A stretch of DNA of 64,000 nucleotides from Corynebacterium sputi DSM 45148 (GTDB taxonomy: Bacteria > Actinomycetota > Actinomycetes > Mycobacteriales > Mycobacteriaceae): the NCBI RefSeq assembly GCF_000427865.1, contig NZ_ATYV01000001.1, positions 166,435-230,434 on the forward strand. The letters run 5' to 3'. The translations under genes and the position numbers were made by a program. The notes below the pieces were generated by a model. The model worked only from the letters and a program-made list of their open reading frames with translations, was not told the DNA's origin and searched no databases. Positions 1 to 8,511 of the stretch are shown here, piece by piece; position 1 is the first letter of the stretch; each line of letters opens with the position of its first letter.

Positions 1-252
1 TTCGCAGCGGACGGCGAACTCGATGACAGATAACTTGTCCAGACCGAGATCCGCCCGTAGGTCTGACTCGAGCGAGATGGGGGAGGGCTCCTCCTCATCA
101 GCGGAATCCTCGGATGCGGATGTACCGATGACCTTCCGAAGGATCGGGGTAACCTCCGCGCGGACCCCGGTGAGCCCCTCATCGGCAGAAGCGGAATCGT
201 CCGTGGAGGTGTTCATCATGGCGGCGAGTGCGTCGCCCAGGCTGCTGGTCAT
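1..252 (-). CDS. Acyl carrier protein-like protein, 3' end cut by window edge
   Basis: The minus-strand frame opens with ATG at 252 and stays open to the edge of the window, giving the first 84 residues. A low-complexity Ser/Asp/Glu-rich N-terminus (about residues 1-55) leads into a segment matching the helix II region of acyl carrier proteins (RADLGLDKLSVIEFAVRCE). In M. tuberculosis an acyl carrier protein gene (acpM, Rv2244) also lies just beyond aceE, which supports the family. The oddity is that the phosphopantetheine-attachment Ser of the DSL motif reads Lys (D-K-L), so as written the protein could not be modified at the usual place. It may be a degenerate or regulatory ACP-like protein. 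The family call is good; carrier function is doubtful. Confidence 0.7.
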   Translation of the reverse strand, partial: MTSSLGDALAAMMNTSTDDSASADEGLTGVRAEVTPILRKVIGTSASEDSADEEEPSPISLESDLRADLGLDKLSVIEFAVRCE

Positions 253-275
253 GGACCCAGGCTACTAGGAAGGCC

Positions 276-1052
276 TCACCAGATCCGGGTGCCGGGCACC
301 TTGAGGTTCGTGGTGGCCCACGCTTGAGCAGCCGGCACCTGCACCAGCGTCTGCTCTGGATAGCGCAGAGCGGTCAGTGAACCACCGAAGACGCAAGCAG
401 TGTCGATGCACATCGTGTTGTTGATCCACACCGCCTCGCTGACGGGAGTGTGCCCGTAGATGATCATCGCTTCGCCGGTGTACTCCAGCTCCCAGGAGCG
501 CCGTACTGGGTAGCCTTCTGCGGTCCTGGCTCCGGTGGTGTCCCCGTAGAGGGCCATTGCCCGCACTCGTCCGTCTGTGCGGCCCACGTGGTGCTCTTTT
601 AGCCCGGCGTGGACAACGATCAGGCGGCCGCCGTCCATCAGTAGATAGAACGGCAAGGATTCGAGGAATTGCCGTGCCTCTTCGACGAAACCAGGATCGT
701 TCAGAGCAGCCAGTTCTTCCATCGTCTCGCTGAGTCCGTGAGAGAAGCTCACGTCATTTCCGGCGAGGGCTCGGGCGAGTTTGTCATCGTGATTGCCGCG
801 GACGACCAACGCGTCGCCGGCGGTAACCATTCCCATCACCAGCCTCAGTACCGCCGCAGATTCGGGACCGCGGTCGGTGAGGTCACCCACGAAAACCGCG
901 GTGCGTCCGGATGGTGGTGGGCGGATGTGGGAAAGGGGGGCGTCGTCAAGCGAGTAACCGAGTTGTGTGAGCAACTCGATGAGCTCAGCGAAACACCCGT
1001 GCACGTCCCCAATGATGTCGTAGGGGGCGGGCACGGGTGAGTCGACGAACAT
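276..1052 (-). CDS. Metallophosphoesterase of the PPP/ApaH-like type
   Basis: A 258-residue calcineurin-like phosphoesterase. The metal-binding signature motifs occur in the expected order: GDVHG near the N-terminus, GDLTDRGP, GNHDD, then HAG and YGHTPV towards the C-terminus. These are the metal ligands of the PPP family, which includes serine/threonine phosphatases and diadenosine tetraphosphatase ApaH/PrpE. The substrate cannot be told from sequence. The ATG at 1052 is chosen because it begins four bases after the aceE stop; an in-frame ATG at 1091 would overlap aceE. The tight spacing implies co-transcription with aceE. It is probably cytoplasmic, as no signal peptide or membrane segment is seen. 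Confidence 0.82.
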   Translation of the reverse strand: MFVDSPVPAPYDIIGDVHGCFAELIELLTQLGYSLDDAPLSHIRPPPSGRTAVFVGDLTDRGPESAAVLRLVMGMVTAGDALVVRGNHDDKLARALAGNDVSFSHGLSETMEELAALNDPGFVEEARQFLESLPFYLLMDGGRLIVVHAGLKEHHVGRTDGRVRAMALYGDTTGARTAEGYPVRRSWELEYTGEAMIIYGHTPVSEAVWINNTMCIDTACVFGGSLTALRYPEQTLVQVPAAQAWATTNLKVPGTRIW

Positions 1053-1056
1053 GTGG

Positions 1057-3822
1057 CTATTCAGCCACCGGGGAGTGCTCGATCGGCGCAACCGCTACAG
1101 CGCGCGGATCACTGATCTCAAAACGCTTCGCAGCGTCCGCAGCCAGTGATTTATCGATCTTGCCCTCGCGGGCCAGGCCTGCCAGCGCTGCGACAACTAC
1201 CGACTCGGCATCGGTGTTGAAGTAACGACGGGCAGCCTCGCGGGTGTCGGAGAAACCGAAACCATCGCAACCGAGCGTGGTGTAGTCGCCCGGGACCCAC
1301 TGACGGATCTGCTCCGGCAGCGCCTTCATGTAGTCCGTGACGGCGATGAACGGGCCGTCTGCGTCCTCCAGGACACGCTGCACGTACGGGCGTTCAATGA
1401 ACTCACCCGGATTGCGCAGTGCCTCAGTTTCGCGGGACAGGCCGTCACGGGCCAGTTCGTTCCACGAGGTGACGGAGTAGATCGACGACGGGATCTTGTA
1501 GTCCTCGGCGAGGATGTCGCGGGCCTTGAGCGCAGCCTGCATTCCGATGCCCGAGGCGAGCAGGTTCACGTGGTTCTCGCCCTCGGTGACCTCGAACGGG
1601 TAGATGCCCTTATGCAGACCCTCGATGTCGAGGTTCTCCGGCTGTGCCGGCTGCGGGGTCGGCTCGTTGTAGACGGTGAGGTAGTAGATGACGTTCTCAC
1701 CACGGCCCTCGCCGTACATGCGGTCGATGCCTTCACGGACCAGGTGCGCAACCTCGTAACCGAACGCCGGGTCGTAGGACACGACCGACGGGTTGGTAGC
1801 AGCCAGGACCGGGGAGTGGCCGTCCATGTGCTGCAGGCCCTCACCGGTCAGGGTGGTGCGGCCGGCAGTGGCGCCAACGAGGAAGCCACGAGTTAGCTGA
1901 TCTGCTGCAGCCCACATGGAGTCGCCGGTGCGCTGGAAACCGAACATCGAGTAGAAGATGTAGACCGGAATCATGACCTCGCCGTGGGTGGCGTAGGACG
2001 AACCGACAGCCGCGAACGAACCCATCGAGCCAGCCTCGGAGATGCCCTCATGGAGGATCTGGCCTTCGGTCGACTCGCGGTAGGACAGCATCAGGTCAGC
2101 GTCGACCGGAGTGTAGTTCTGGCCCAGCGGGTTGTAGATCTTCAGCGTGGAGAACCACGAGTCCAGGCCGAAGGTACGTGCCTCGTCCGGGATAATCGGG
2201 ACGATACGGTCGCCGATGCCGTCGACCTTGAGCATCTCGCGGAGGGCTCGGACCAAGGCCATCGTGGTAGCTACACCCTGCTTGCCGGCGCCCTTGAGCA
2301 GCGACTTCATGACGTCCTCGGTAGCCGGGACGGTCAGCGGCGAGTACTCAACACGGCGCGCCGGAAGCGCACCACCGAGCTCCTTGCGGCGCTCCTTGAG
2401 GTAGCGAATCTCTTCGGCGTCTTCACCGGGGTTGTAGTACGGCGGCAGGTAGGGATCCTTGTCGAGCTCCTCATCGGTGATCGGGATGTCCTGCTTGTCG
2501 CGGAACTGCTTGAGGTCGTCCAGGGTCAGCTTCTTCATCTGGTGGGTCGCGTTGCGGCCCTCGAAGTTGTGGCCCAGGCCGTAGCCCTTGACGGTGTGCG
2601 CCAGGATGACGGTGGGCTGCCCCTTAGTCTCCAGAGCGGCCTTGTAGGCGGCGTAAATCTTGCGGTAGTCGTGGCCGCCGCGGCGCAGCTCCCACAGCTC
2701 CTCGTCAGACCAGTTCTCGATCAGCTTCGCAACGCGCGGGTCGCGGTTGAAGAAGTGCTCACGGACGAAGGCACCGTCGTTTGCCTTGAAGGTCTGGTAG
2801 TCACCATCTGAGGTGCGGTTCATCAGATCGACGAGTGCACCTTCCTTGTCGGCTTCGATGAGCTTGTCCCATTCGCGGCCCCACACGACCTTGATGACGT
2901 TCCAGCCTGCGCCGCGGAAGAAGCTCTCGAGCTCCTGGATGATCTGGCCGTTGCCTCGCACCGGGCCGTCCAGACGCTGCAGGTTGCAGTTGACGACGAA
3001 GGTGAGGTTGTCAAGCTTGTTCAGTGCAGCGATCTGCAGCAGACCACGTGACTCAGGCTCATCCATCTCGCCGTCACCGAGGAAGGCCCACACGTGCTGA
3101 TCGGTCGTGTCCTTGATGCCGCGGTCATTGATGTACTTGTTGAAACGAGCCTGGTAGATCGCGTTCATTGGGCCCAGGCCCATGGACACGGTGGGGAATT
3201 CCCAGAAGTCCGGCAGACCATGCGGGTGCGGGTAGGACGGCAAGCCGCGCTCTTGGGAGACTTCCTGGCGGAAGGCGTCCAGGTCATGCTCGTTGAGGCG
3301 ACCCTCCAAGAAGGCGCGCGCATACATGCCCGGCGAGGCGTGTCCCTGGTAGAAGATCTGGTCACCGCCGCCGGCGTGGTCCTTGCCGCGGAAGAAGTGG
3401 TTGAAACCCACCTCATACAGCGGCGCGGACGATGCATATGACGAGATGTGACCGCCGACGCCGACCCCCGGGCGCTGCGCACGGTGCACCATCACCGCAG
3501 CATTCCAGCGCATCCACTTGCGGTAGCGACGCTCGATGTCCTCATCGCCCGGGAATTCCGGTTCGATCGAGGTGGGGATGGTGTTGACGTAATCGGTGGA
3601 CGTCAACGACGGAAGCGGGACGCGCTTCGCGGTAGCCCGCTCCAACAGACGGAGCATGAGGAAACGCGCGCGCTCGGGCCCGGCTTCCTCCAAGAGACCG
3701 TCGAGCGACTCCAGCCATTCTTGAGTTTCTTCCGGGTCGTTGTCATTGAGGTATGCGGCGACACCGTCGCGGATTAGCGCGACATTGGTGTCGTCGGAAA
3801 AACGGTCGGCCGAGTCAGCCAT
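1057..3822 (-). CDS. aceE: Pyruvate dehydrogenase E1 component (homodimeric type)
   Basis: About 921 residues, the usual length of the single-chain actinobacterial and gamma-proteobacterial E1. It decarboxylates pyruvate with thiamine diphosphate and passes the acetyl group to the E2 lipoyl domain of the pyruvate dehydrogenase complex. The ThDP/Mg motif [12 protein letters not shown] lies near residue 250, and the sequence matches AceE throughout (for example [11 protein letters not shown] and [10 protein letters not shown]). The ATG at 3822 is preferred because a GGAGG box sits about eight bases upstream; an in-frame ATG at 3945 would add 41 unrelated residues. A promoter-like element lies 134 bases upstream. 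Strong call. Confidence 0.97.
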   Translation of the reverse strand: MADSADRFSDDTNVALIRDGVAAYLNDNDPEETQEWLESLDGLLEEAGPERARFLMLRLLERATAKRVPLPSLTSTDYVNTIPTSIEPEFPGDEDIERRYRKWMRWNAAVMVHRAQRPGVGVGGHISSYASSAPLYEVGFNHFFRGKDHAGGGDQIFYQGHASPGMYARAFLEGRLNEHDLDAFRQEVSQERGLPSYPHPHGLPDFWEFPTVSMGLGPMNAIYQARFNKYINDRGIKDTTDQHVWAFLGDGEMDEPESRGLLQIAALNKLDNLTFVVNCNLQRLDGPVRGNGQIIQELESFFRGAGWNVIKVVWGREWDKLIEADKEGALVDLMNRTSDGDYQTFKANDGAFVREHFFNRDPRVAKLIENWSDEELWELRRGGHDYRKIYAAYKAALETKGQPTVILAHTVKGYGLGHNFEGRNATHQMKKLTLDDLKQFRDKQDIPITDEELDKDPYLPPYYNPGEDAEEIRYLKERRKELGGALPARRVEYSPLTVPATEDVMKSLLKGAGKQGVATTMALVRALREMLKVDGIGDRIVPIIPDEARTFGLDSWFSTLKIYNPLGQNYTPVDADLMLSYRESTEGQILHEGISEAGSMGSFAAVGSSYATHGEVMIPVYIFYSMFGFQRTGDSMWAAADQLTRGFLVGATAGRTTLTGEGLQHMDGHSPVLAATNPSVVSYDPAFGYEVAHLVREGIDRMYGEGRGENVIYYLTVYNEPTPQPAQPENLDIEGLHKGIYPFEVTEGENHVNLLASGIGMQAALKARDILAEDYKIPSSIYSVTSWNELARDGLSRETEALRNPGEFIERPYVQRVLEDADGPFIAVTDYMKALPEQIRQWVPGDYTTLGCDGFGFSDTREAARRYFNTDAESVVVAALAGLAREGKIDKSLAADAAKRFEISDPRAVAVAPIEHSPVAE

Positions 3823-4226
3823 TGGGGGTTCCTCCGGGGGCTCTACATTGTGGTCCGTGTGGGCCGGATAAACGGTGTTCGCAGTCCAGGCACACCCAAC
3901 CTTACGTTCGACACGGGCACTCTTGCAGATTGCATTCGCACCCAATTGTTAGCTGATTGTAACTACGCAGGTGATAGCAGTGAATCTTTGTGAACGGCAG
4001 TCAGCTACCGCTGTTCTACAGGGTGAACTCGACGTCACAGGAGTGTCACGGACTGCCCATGAAAGGGGTGCGTTCATCGCCTTTTCAGGGAAGATCCTGA
4101 GGATGGCCTATGGATTGCGGCCGGGAAAATGTAGAGTGCCCACTGAGCACTGAAAAACTCTCGAAGCTTCAACTCTCGGCATTAGCGCTGGGGGAGTCGC
4201 TTTAAGTTCTGAGGAGGACAAAAGAC
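3823..4226. other. Divergent intergenic region between aceE and the DUF3052 gene
   Basis: This 404-base stretch contains no convincing gene. It holds the candidate aceE promoter (3956-3984) and a short inverted repeat AGTGC-n7-GCACT at 4134-4150 that could be an operator for the rightward gene. The region 3990-4130 shows nothing else recognisable. Confidence 0.5.
3956..3984 (-). promoter_or_regulatory. Candidate aceE promoter
   Basis: Reading the minus strand, a -35-like TTCACT (3984-3979) is followed after exactly 17 bases by TACAAT (3961-3956), one base off the -10 consensus. This would place transcription start near 3948, leaving a 5' leader of about 125 bases before the aceE ATG. It is seen in sequence only; activity is inferred. 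Confidence 0.45.
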
Positions 4227-4646
4227 GTGGACGACGCCTCGGGCGCTGCCAGGCGGATCATCGAACTACTGGGCATCAGCAAGGATTCGCTGGTCCAGGA
4301 AATCGGGTGGGACGACGATTCAAATACTTCGGTCAGTGAGGCCGTCGAGACATTCCTCGGAGAGGATCTCCTGGACGAGGACACCGACGAGGTCGTGGAC
4401 GCAGTATTGTATTGGTACCGCGACGAGGACGGCGATCTTGTCGACCACCTCGTGGACATCACGCGTCCTCTTTCGGATGAGGGCTTCGTGTGGCTGCTGA
4501 CTCCTGCCGCCGGAACACACGGCTCCGTCGACGCTGGCACGATCGCTGAGTCCGCTCAGCTGGCTGGCCTGACGGGCACGTCTACTGCACGCCTGGGGGA
4601 TTGGCAGGGCACCTGCCTGGTCCCGCGTGGAGTGAAGCGTCAGTGA
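4227..4646 (+). CDS. DUF3052 family protein
   Basis: A 139-residue acidic protein that starts with GTG at 4227, ten bases after a strong GAGGAGG box (4211-4217). It matches the actinobacterial DUF3052 family (GISKDSLVQEIGWDDD near the N-terminus, WLLTPAAG in the middle, SARLGDWQ-like end). M. tuberculosis has the homologue Rv2239c next to aceE, which is the same neighbourhood. No biochemical role is established that I know of. It is transcribed divergently from aceE and is followed by tRNA-Val. Confidence 0.85.
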   Translation: MDDASGAARRIIELLGISKDSLVQEIGWDDDSNTSVSEAVETFLGEDLLDEDTDEVVDAVLYWYRDEDGDLVDHLVDITRPLSDEGFVWLLTPAAGTHGSVDAGTIAESAQLAGLTGTSTARLGDWQGTCLVPRGVKRQ

Positions 4647-4723
4647 TTTCCTGATTTCAGGATCTTGTTGCTAGAGTTTGCTGGTGATTCCGCTCGCCTC
4701 CTTGGTGGACGGAGATCATCTTC

Positions 4724-4795
4724 GCGGAGATAGCTCAGTGGTAGAGCTCTGGTTTTACACACCAGCGGTCGGGGGTTCGAAACCCTCTCTCCGCA
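4724..4795 (+). tRNA. tRNA-Val (anticodon TAC)
   Basis: The cloverleaf can be read directly. Acceptor arms GCGGAGA and TCTCCGC pair, with discriminator A at 4795. The D-arm is GCTC...GAGC, the anticodon stem CTGGT/ACCAG encloses loop TTTACAC (anticodon TAC), and the T-arm carries GGGTTCGAAACCC. No CCA is encoded. The 3' part from the anticodon loop on is duplicated at 14182-14225, marking this gene as the integration site of the adjacent element. The gene itself stays intact at the left junction. Confidence 0.97.
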
Positions 4796-4796
4796 C
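4753..4796 (+). repeat. attL: 44-bp direct repeat in tRNA-Val
   Basis: These 44 bases, from the T run of the anticodon loop through the last bases of the tRNA plus one C, are repeated perfectly at 14182-14225. Flanking bases differ on both sides (TGG before and AAC after here; TTC before and CAT after at the other copy). This defines the core of a tyrosine-recombinase attachment site. Confidence 0.93.
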
Positions 4797-4800
4797 AACG

Positions 4801-4840
4801 TCCCTATCAGGTGTTTTTCTGAAGCCTGGTAGGGATTTTT
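4801..4840 (+). terminator. Rho-independent terminator after tRNA-Val, supplied by the element
   Basis: TCCCTATCAGG pairs with CCTGGTAGGGA (11 bp with one G-T) around a 13-base loop and is followed directly by TTTTT. It lies just inside the element, so it replaces the chromosomal terminator now stranded beyond attR (14235-14267). Confidence 0.85.
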
Positions 4841-4985
4841 GCTGTTTTAGGCTTGATTTCGCCGGGTTGTGGGTGGCCGTTTGGGGTTGCTGGTGTGTGG
4901 GGGAGGCGTTCATTGAACGTAAAAAGCCCCCCGCGTGAACCGAACATTCACCGGAGGGCATGACCGCTAATTAGGAGCGGATTTC

Positions 4986-5267
4986 ATGCAGAATAACCCG
5001 AACTTCACCGCGTTTCAACTGGTCGCAGCCACTCAATCAGTGCTGCACAACGCCGAACGCCTAAAAGACCTCGCCGCGCTGGTCAATGACGTTGACCTTC
5101 ACCGCGTCGCTGAGTCTCTAGAGGCCGTCGCTGGTCGTATGCAGGCTAAGGCCGATGAGTACGCACCTATCGCGCTGTATCCGGTTGATGTGATCTCCCC
5201 GGAACCTGCGCCGTATGCGCCTCACACAAGCCCTATCCCGTACATCCTCACGGACGAGGTGGCCTAA
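4986..5267 (+). CDS. Hypothetical element protein, 93 aa
   Basis: ATG at 4986 follows a TAGGAG ribosome-binding site. The N-terminal 60 residues look helical (SVLHNAERLKDLAALVNDVD, with AESLEAVAGRMQAKADEY further on) and the tail is Pro-rich. I recognise no family. It overlaps the next gene by TAATG, so the two are probably translationally coupled. Being the first genes after attL, they may be early or accessory functions of the element; this is inference. Confidence 0.6.
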   Translation: MQNNPNFTAFQLVAATQSVLHNAERLKDLAALVNDVDLHRVAESLEAVAGRMQAKADEYAPIALYPVDVISPEPAPYAPHTSPIPYILTDEVA

Positions 5268-5497
5268 TGCGCTACACGACTTTGAACGATGTTCGGGACT
5301 ATGAAGTCATCCCCGCTCTTGGTGAGTATGCAGCCGATTACGACGTGGATGCGATAGCGGCTGAGGTGTCTCGCTGGGAGGCGGATCTGTATCCGGGTAC
5401 GTCGGTGGCGAATGCTGCTACGGCGGGGTTTGTGGTTGTCGAAGACAACTGGGAGTTCTGGGACACGGTGCAGCGGCACGCGCTGGACTCTCTCTAA
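5267..5497 (+). CDS. Hypothetical element protein, 76 aa
   Basis: Starts with ATG at 5267 inside the TAATG overlap with the preceding gene. It is an acidic small protein (YDVDAIAAEVSRWEADLYPG, then WEFWDTVQRHALDSL) without a recognisable domain. A strong hairpin follows 12 bases after the stop. The role is unknown. Confidence 0.55.
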   Translation: MRYTTLNDVRDYEVIPALGEYAADYDVDAIAAEVSRWEADLYPGTSVANAATAGFVVVEDNWEFWDTVQRHALDSL

Positions 5498-6208
5498 GGT
5501 CACGTAGTCCGGTATCCCACCCTTACCTAGCGGTGGGGTCTACCGGGCCGTATATGGCCTTCACAGCGGTGTTTGTGGGGGCGATATACGTTGCGTGACT
5601 CTCAGGGTCCAGGGCGTATCTGCTCATGAATTAAGGGGCGTTCATCGTGGTGGCGAAGGAAAAAACCACCACTCTATTTTTCACCTAGAAAGTGAGGTTT
5701 CGGGGCCGTCTTTTGCAGAGTCCGGCCTGCCAAAACAGATAGACCTGCCACGGCGTTAAAGTGCTACGTCTCCCTAGCCGTGAGGGAGCACCGTTGTCAG
5801 AGTCGCTATCTGGCACGGTGTTCGGACGTTCCCGTGACTCTCCAGGGGTGGAGGCCGGGGTAGTTCGGCATGGGTTGATGTCATTGTGTAGCGGAAACTG
5901 TGGTGTGACCATGGGAGGACATAGGGGGTTAGGGCTTTGGGGCCGTTAGGTCTCGATGTTCTTTGCGGCTACGTGGTCCACTATCAAGCAGTTAGTTCAC
6001 TGTCAATGATATGTGACGAACAACACACTTAAATAAGTAGACTTAGGTAACGCTAAGTGGTAAGGTTTCGATATCACATGTGAGTGTGATGTGCAATTTG
6101 AGTAACTGAACAGCGTAAATACAGTAACCGACCTGGGTGGCCAGGGTCGGCGGCGTAGCCACACGCCGAGCACATTGGCCTCAGAACATCTAAGAGAAGG
6201 AGAAGGAC
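5498..6208. other. 711-base non-coding region of the element with structured repeats
   Basis: No credible gene is seen here. A hairpin at 5509-5546 has arms CCGGTA/TACCGG and CCCACC/GGTGGG, without a T run. A near-palindrome GGCCGTATATGGCC follows at 5546-5559. Just before the ParB-like gene there is an AT-richer stretch (5990-6120) holding ATCACA-n6-TGTGAT at 6073-6090, which is operator-like. A control region, packaging site or attP-related function are all possible; none can be shown. Confidence 0.5.
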
Positions 6209-7201
6209 TTGGAAGAAGACTACAAGGAGTACCTAGGCGGCATTCCGGTGCATCCTGTCGCCTCACTGTTCCCGATGGCAGACGATGATGTGCTCCAGGG
6301 GCTAGCAGAGGACATCAAGCAGAACGGTCTGCGCGAGCCGATTGTGACGGTTCATAACGGTGGTCGTGCTGATAATGTGATTGTTGTTGATGGGCGTAAT
6401 CGTTTTCGGGCTTGCGAGTTGGCTGGTGTTGAGCCTGTTTTTACGAAAATGAGGGCGCTGGATAATGCTTCGCTCGAATATGGCGCGGAGGACATTACGG
6501 ATGAGTCGTTGTCGAAGTGGATCATCTCCCATAACTTGCACCGCAGGCACCTAACCGCATCGCAACGCGCCATGATCGCAGAGGGGTACCAGGAGCAGTT
6601 CCGAGCAGCCGCTGAACTGCGAATGAAGGCAGGCAAAAAGCACAACCCTACGGAAACTTTTCCGCAGGGTTCGGTGGCAGATCAGGCGGGGGAACTGTTC
6701 GGGGTGTCTGGCAGGTCGGTTCGGGACGCTAGTTATGTGAAGCGGAACGCGCCGGAGCGGGTGGAGGACGTTAGGGCGGGGCGTGTGTCTGTGTCCGCAG
6801 CGGCGAAGGAGGCACGGAACCGGGATAAGTTCACCAACACCGGCGAATCACGGCCATACGACAACGTAGACCCCGGAGACTTCGAACAGCGATCCAAAGC
6901 ACGATCAAGCTACATCCCCACCGAGGAGGAGTTGGACGCGTTCAAATGGTCCGGGAGTCCGTTGGATATCGAAACTTCCTACATGACCAAGTGTCGCCAC
7001 AGCACACGATCTCTCGCGGCGCTAGCAAAGTTCGCCGAGGAGCACCCCGAATCTATCCGCCTCGAAACGCTAGATGCGCTTCAGGATCAGTTGGATCAGA
7101 TTCGACGCATAGCAGAGACCGGGACACGTGAAGTTCCTGTTGGGGGCAATATAGTTCCGTTCAGGAACATGGGCGGGGCCGAGATTATCGACGCTGTTTA
7201 G
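6209..7201 (+). CDS. ParB/RepB-like nuclease-domain DNA-binding protein
   Basis: 330 residues, starting with TTG at 6209 after AGAAGGAGAAGG. Residues about 12-75 form a ParB N-terminal domain (IPVHPVASLFPMADDD, IKQNGLREPIVT, VVDGRNRFRACELAG). Residues about 105-185 resemble the helical DNA-binding part of ParB/KorB proteins (LHRRHLTASQRAMIAEGY, LFGVSGRSVRDA). Such proteins are frequent in actinophages and mobile elements, acting in partition, replication or regulation; which applies here is unknown. A degraded relative of the central part lies at 11734-11991 on the other strand. Confidence 0.8.
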   Translation: MEEDYKEYLGGIPVHPVASLFPMADDDVLQGLAEDIKQNGLREPIVTVHNGGRADNVIVVDGRNRFRACELAGVEPVFTKMRALDNASLEYGAEDITDESLSKWIISHNLHRRHLTASQRAMIAEGYQEQFRAAAELRMKAGKKHNPTETFPQGSVADQAGELFGVSGRSVRDASYVKRNAPERVEDVRAGRVSVSAAAKEARNRDKFTNTGESRPYDNVDPGDFEQRSKARSSYIPTEEELDAFKWSGSPLDIETSYMTKCRHSTRSLAALAKFAEEHPESIRLETLDALQDQLDQIRRIAETGTREVPVGGNIVPFRNMGGAEIIDAV

Positions 7202-7235
7202 AACGCAAATACCTACGCCAAGGAGGGCGATACCA

Positions 7236-7853
7236 CTGGAGACAGAACACCTGGAGAACATCGAACTAGCACACGATCACGCTGAATTATCACGATCAGC
7301 GCTAACCAACCGATTAACACCCACCTACAACGAGCAGCGCCCCGTATATGGGGCACCAGCAGGAGCGCCACTGAACCTAGGGATGCTCGCACTAGCAGAT
7401 AACACCACAGCATCGCTGTGGGCCGTCTGCTACTGGTTTGAGCGCTACGGCGGCACTGAGAAGGCCCCTAGGCGGCACGTGTGGCTACGCCGAACACCAG
7501 CAGGGCTGGAATGCCTAGGGTCAAGATCAACCGGCCTAGGTCATGCCGAGTGCGTCCAATGGTTACGGCGCAACTGGGACGAGATCCAGGCAATTGTTGA
7601 GCAGTCGCCATTGATGGAATTGCCCCTTGATCGTCTAGCCGGGGTAGTCGCAGAACATGAGAAGGTATGGGGGCTGAGCATTCAGGAGCCGGTATGGATT
7701 GACCGGGAGGCGGCAGCGGCGATGAAGTCAGACCGAACAATTCGACGTTGGTCGCAGAAGAAATTGATTAGGTCGCGGGTCGCCTGTGATGGGCGAAAGG
7801 AGTATCGACAATCGGATATTGCTAAAAGGGTTGGATTATCGGCGGCGGTGTAA
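7236..7853 (+). CDS. Putative HTH protein of the element, probable CTG start
   Basis: The frame is open and protein-like from 7230. A strong AAGGAGGG box (7220-7227) precedes CTG at 7236, which gives 205 residues. The first ATG (7383) has no suitable ribosome-binding site and would discard 49 well-formed residues. The C-terminal 50 residues (WIDREAAAAMKSDRTIRRW, then KEYRQSDIAKRV) look like an excisionase/MerR-type winged helix. The middle is Trp-rich and unassigned. A role as regulator or excisionase is a guess from the fold and from its place between the ParB-like gene and a terminator. Confidence 0.6.
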   Translation: METEHLENIELAHDHAELSRSALTNRLTPTYNEQRPVYGAPAGAPLNLGMLALADNTTASLWAVCYWFERYGGTEKAPRRHVWLRRTPAGLECLGSRSTGLGHAECVQWLRRNWDEIQAIVEQSPLMELPLDRLAGVVAEHEKVWGLSIQEPVWIDREAAAAMKSDRTIRRWSQKKLIRSRVACDGRKEYRQSDIAKRVGLSAAV

Positions 7854-7957
7854 ATGGCCACCCCCTTGTTACAATTTAGGTGTAGGCAGTTTTTGATCGG
7901 GCTGCTTATGTCTCCGGGTTGGTTTCGTTGATATTCTGATCTCTCCTTCGCGAAGGG

Positions 7958-7997
7958 GAGCGCCTGTGGTCGTGGCTGGCTGCAGGCGCTCTTTTTT
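7958..7997 (+). terminator. Rho-independent terminator in the element
   Basis: GAGCGCCTG (7958-7966) pairs perfectly with CAGGCGCTC (7983-7991), followed by six Ts. An upstream hairpin, CTCCTTCG with CGAAGGGGAG (about 7943-7960), shares the GAG of the first arm, so the two structures would compete. That could act as an antiterminator, which is inference. Confidence 0.88.
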
Positions 7998-8071
7998 GTG
8001 CCGGAGTAGACAGGCATGGGGCGACATTGGCTGACTGGGGGCATAGGAAAAATGAATGGAGAGCAGGAGAA

Positions 8072-8314
8072 ATGAGCATTGCGAAGATGAAGTCGCGTCG
8101 TTATCACGTGCCTAGGGCGTGTGGTCATATGACGGCGGCGAAGAGGTTCCACCCGGAGATGAGCGCCGAGGCCGAACGGCAGTTGCGGGTTGCGCGTGCA
8201 ATGAAAGCAATCGTCGATATGCACGAGTTTGTTCCGGGTTTGAGCGATACGGAGAGGCGTGTATTTCTGGATGCGGTTCGGGAGTTTCCGCGTGTACCGG
8301 AGGTGGAACTGTAA
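8072..8314 (+). CDS. Hypothetical element protein, 80 aa
   Basis: The ATG at 8072 is preferred over an in-frame upstream codon because GCAGGAGA lies six to eight bases before it. It is a basic N-terminus followed by a helical region (MSAEAERQLRVARAMKAIVD, then LSDTERRVFLDAVREF). No family is recognised. It overlaps the next gene by TAATG. It sits directly upstream of the replication initiator and could be part of the same transcription unit. Confidence 0.55.
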   Translation: MSIAKMKSRRYHVPRACGHMTAAKRFHPEMSAEAERQLRVARAMKAIVDMHEFVPGLSDTERRVFLDAVREFPRVPEVEL

Positions 8315-8511
8315 TGGCGATGAAGGTGAAGGCGCGGCGCAAGGATCGGACGAGCCGGTACGATACGCCGATTGTTTATGTTCAGATCGGGCCGACTAGT
8401 ACGCGGTTGACGGAGTACGAGGCTCGGAATCTGTATATGGAGTTGAATAGTATTTACGGCGGTGATGCCGGTATTGAAGGGGGATCTTATGGCGGAGGTT
8501 CGGGGAACTGA
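8314..8511 (+). CDS. Hypothetical element protein, 65 aa
   Basis: ATG at 8314 lies in the TAATG overlap with the preceding gene. The protein has a basic N-terminus (KVKARRKDRTSRYDTP), a short mixed segment (YVQIGPTSTRLTEYEARNLY) and a Gly-rich tail. Its last 23 bases overlap the start of the replication initiator gene in another frame. No family is recognised. Confidence 0.5.
   Translation: MAMKVKARRKDRTSRYDTPIVYVQIGPTSTRLTEYEARNLYMELNSIYGGDAGIEGGSYGGGSGN

Noticed and set aside
1984..2811. Long plus-strand open frame (275 codons) inside aceE
   Set aside because: It is antisense to a strongly conserved gene and open only because of high GC content; the protein resembles no family.
4755..4961. 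Minus-strand frames at 4755-4961, 14174-14380 and 14184-14441 reading REGFEPPTAGV-like ends
   Set aside because: These are translations of the tRNA-Val 3' sequence in reverse, a well-known artefact, and they overlap the att repeats.
5761..5949. 62-codon frame in the non-coding region of the element
   Set aside because: It has no ribosome-binding site and no family likeness; it is consistent with chance.
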